Shown one piece after another: positions 62,917 to 64,000 of a stretch of DNA of 64,000 nucleotides. The position numbers were made by a program, and so were the translations under genes. Numbering within the stretch: position 1 is the stretch's first letter; every line of letters starts with the position of its first letter. This DNA comes from Oleomonas cavernae (GTDB taxonomy: Bacteria > Pseudomonadota > Alphaproteobacteria > Zavarziniales > Zavarziniaceae), in contig NZ_QYUK01000008.1 of NCBI RefSeq assembly GCF_003590945.1, positions 186,001 through 250,000 of the forward strand, written 5' to 3'. Below the pieces are notes generated by a model. That model saw nothing but the letters and a program-made list of their open reading frames with translations. It was not told where the DNA came from and searched no databases.

Positions 62917-64000
62917 TCAGCCGGCGGCGCCGGTCGCCACCGGCGGGATTTCACCGGGACGGCGGCGGGTCCGGCGCGGCGCCCGCGTGACCGGCTCGGC
63001 GGCCGCGGCCTTGGCGATGGCCTCGCTCTCGAGCGTCGCCCGCTTGGCCTCCTCCTTCAGGGCGACGATCGCCGCCGCTTCCAGCTCGACCAGGGATTCG
63101 CCCAGGAAATCGACGAAATCGGCGATGTCGGGCATGATCCGCCGGCAGGAATTGACGCCGATCGAGATCGTGCCGTTGTAGCTGAAGATGGCGATCAGCA
63201 GGCCCATGCCGTCGAAGATCGGGCCAAAGCCGATCTGCGCCGTCATCTGGGCGCCCAGGCTGTAGAGCGGAATCTGCGGGCCCGGCACGTTGGTGATGAC
63301 GCAGTTGAAGATCGGGGCATGGGCATCCGCGACCTTCATCCTGGTATAGAGCCGGGTCGCCAGCGCCGCCGTGGCCGAGGGCACGAAGCGCGAATAGTCG
63401 GTCAGGTTGCGGGCGCCGATGGCGTTGGTCAGGCTCTTGGACTTCTGGGTGTTCTCGTGCACCGCGGCCAGGCGCGCCAGGGGATCGGCGACGTCGGTCG
63501 CGATCGAGACCAGCATGCCCGAGACCTGGTTGCCCAGGGCCCCTTCTCGGCCTCGTTGCGCACCGAGATCGGGGCGAAGGCGATCAGCGACTTCTCGGGC
63601 AGGGCATCGCGCTTCTGCAGCCAGCGGCGCAGGGCGCCGGCGCAGATGGTCAGGATCACGTCGTTGACGGTCGCCCCCTCCACCGCCTTGCGCACGCGCT
63701 TCACCGCCTCCAGCGACAGCACCGTGCCGTCCCACACCCGCTGGGGCGAGATCGGCACGTTGAGCGGGGTCTTGGGCGCCTGGAACGGGGCCGGCGGCGG
63801 ATCCTCGCGGTACTGCGGCAGGCGCGCGACCGAGGTGATGACGGTCGAGGCGACACGCGGCACCAGTTCCAGCAGCTTGAACGGCGCGGCGATGCCGGTG
63901 GCCGCGGTGCGCAGCAGCAGTTGCACGGTCGAGGGTACCCGTTCGGGCACCCAGCGCTTGCGCGGCGGCTCGATATTACGGCCTTCGGGCGTCAGGTCGG
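62917..64000 (-). CDS. Wax ester synthase/diacylglycerol acyltransferase, partial, frameshifted
   Basis: C-terminal part of a WS/DGAT family protein; the N-terminus with the HHxxxDG acyltransferase site is beyond the right edge. Visible motifs: VKRVRKAVEGATVNDVILTI, ISVRNEAEKG, then SGMLVSIATDVADPLARLAA, CVITNVPGPQIPLYSLGAQM and ISIGVNSCRR. At the C4 run 63540-63543 one base is missing: restoring it joins EAEKG to LGNQVSGML. The Ala/Arg-rich end (~30 residues) is odd but in frame. Makes wax esters or triacylglycerols as storage lipid. Confidence 0.8.

Overview
The window is GC-rich throughout (a shorter stretch around 23.8-24.1 kb is visibly more AT-rich) and looks like chromosomal DNA of a free-living alphaproteobacterium, perhaps Rhodospirillales-like. 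This is an inference from the system I cytochrome c maturation operon, the AcnA-type aconitase, the NdvB-type glucan synthase and the dispersed palindromic repeats. No rRNA, tRNA or CRISPR was seen.

Layout. (1) 0-9.2 kb, minus strand: enoyl-CoA hydratase, then ccmA-B-C-D-E-F-G-H-I and a Nudix hydrolase as a tightly overlapping operon, interrupted between ccmA and ccmB by an array of palindromic repeats; a phytase-like esterase is cut by the left edge. (2) 9.4-13.2 kb, plus strand: acnA with terminator, a possible 46-codon small gene with its own terminator, and an HNH endonuclease. (3) 13.2-41.0 kb (44.3 kb with the large protein): a large ABC-transporter-dependent capsule locus. A seven-gene minus-strand operon holds kpsM, kpsT, kpsE, a pyruvyltransferase, a lipoprotein, kpsD and a methyltransferase-pyruvyltransferase fusion. 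It is followed by two GSCFA proteins, a double methyltransferase, more pyruvyltransferases, small Ala/Arg-rich proteins, a mannose-1-phosphate guanylyltransferase with a separate cupin, KpsC and KpsS (Kdo-linker transferases), two GT4 glycosyltransferases and a 1003-residue protein with a glycosyltransferase-like N-terminus. (4) 44.4-49 kb: a DUF1800/DUF1501 pair and an RTX protein. (5) 49-51.9 kb: DinB-like protein, kdsA, kdsB (CMP-Kdo supply for the capsule linker) and a second cupin. (6) 52-59 kb: a Fic protein, gabD/gabT, a membrane protein next to an IS3-family element, and a LysR regulator. (7) 59.6-64 kb: NdvB-like GH17-GT2 synthase, GtrA-like protein and a partial wax ester synthase/DGAT.

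How it fits together. KdsA/KdsB make CMP-Kdo; KpsC/KpsS build the Kdo linker on lipid; the GT4 enzymes and a GDP-mannose-type sugar supply build the chain; KpsM/T/E/D export it. The distinctive part is the decoration set: five pyruvyltransferase-superfamily proteins of two subtypes, methyltransferase domains fused or adjacent to three of them, two GSCFA proteins, and several proteins with the same kind of Ala/Arg/Lys-rich helical tail. I regard this as the candidate undescribed system.

Data quality. At least six reading frames are broken by the loss of one base in or beside a G/C run, always with a well-conserved protein continuing in the neighbouring frame. This pattern looks like homopolymer under-calling, so these genes are annotated as probably intact.
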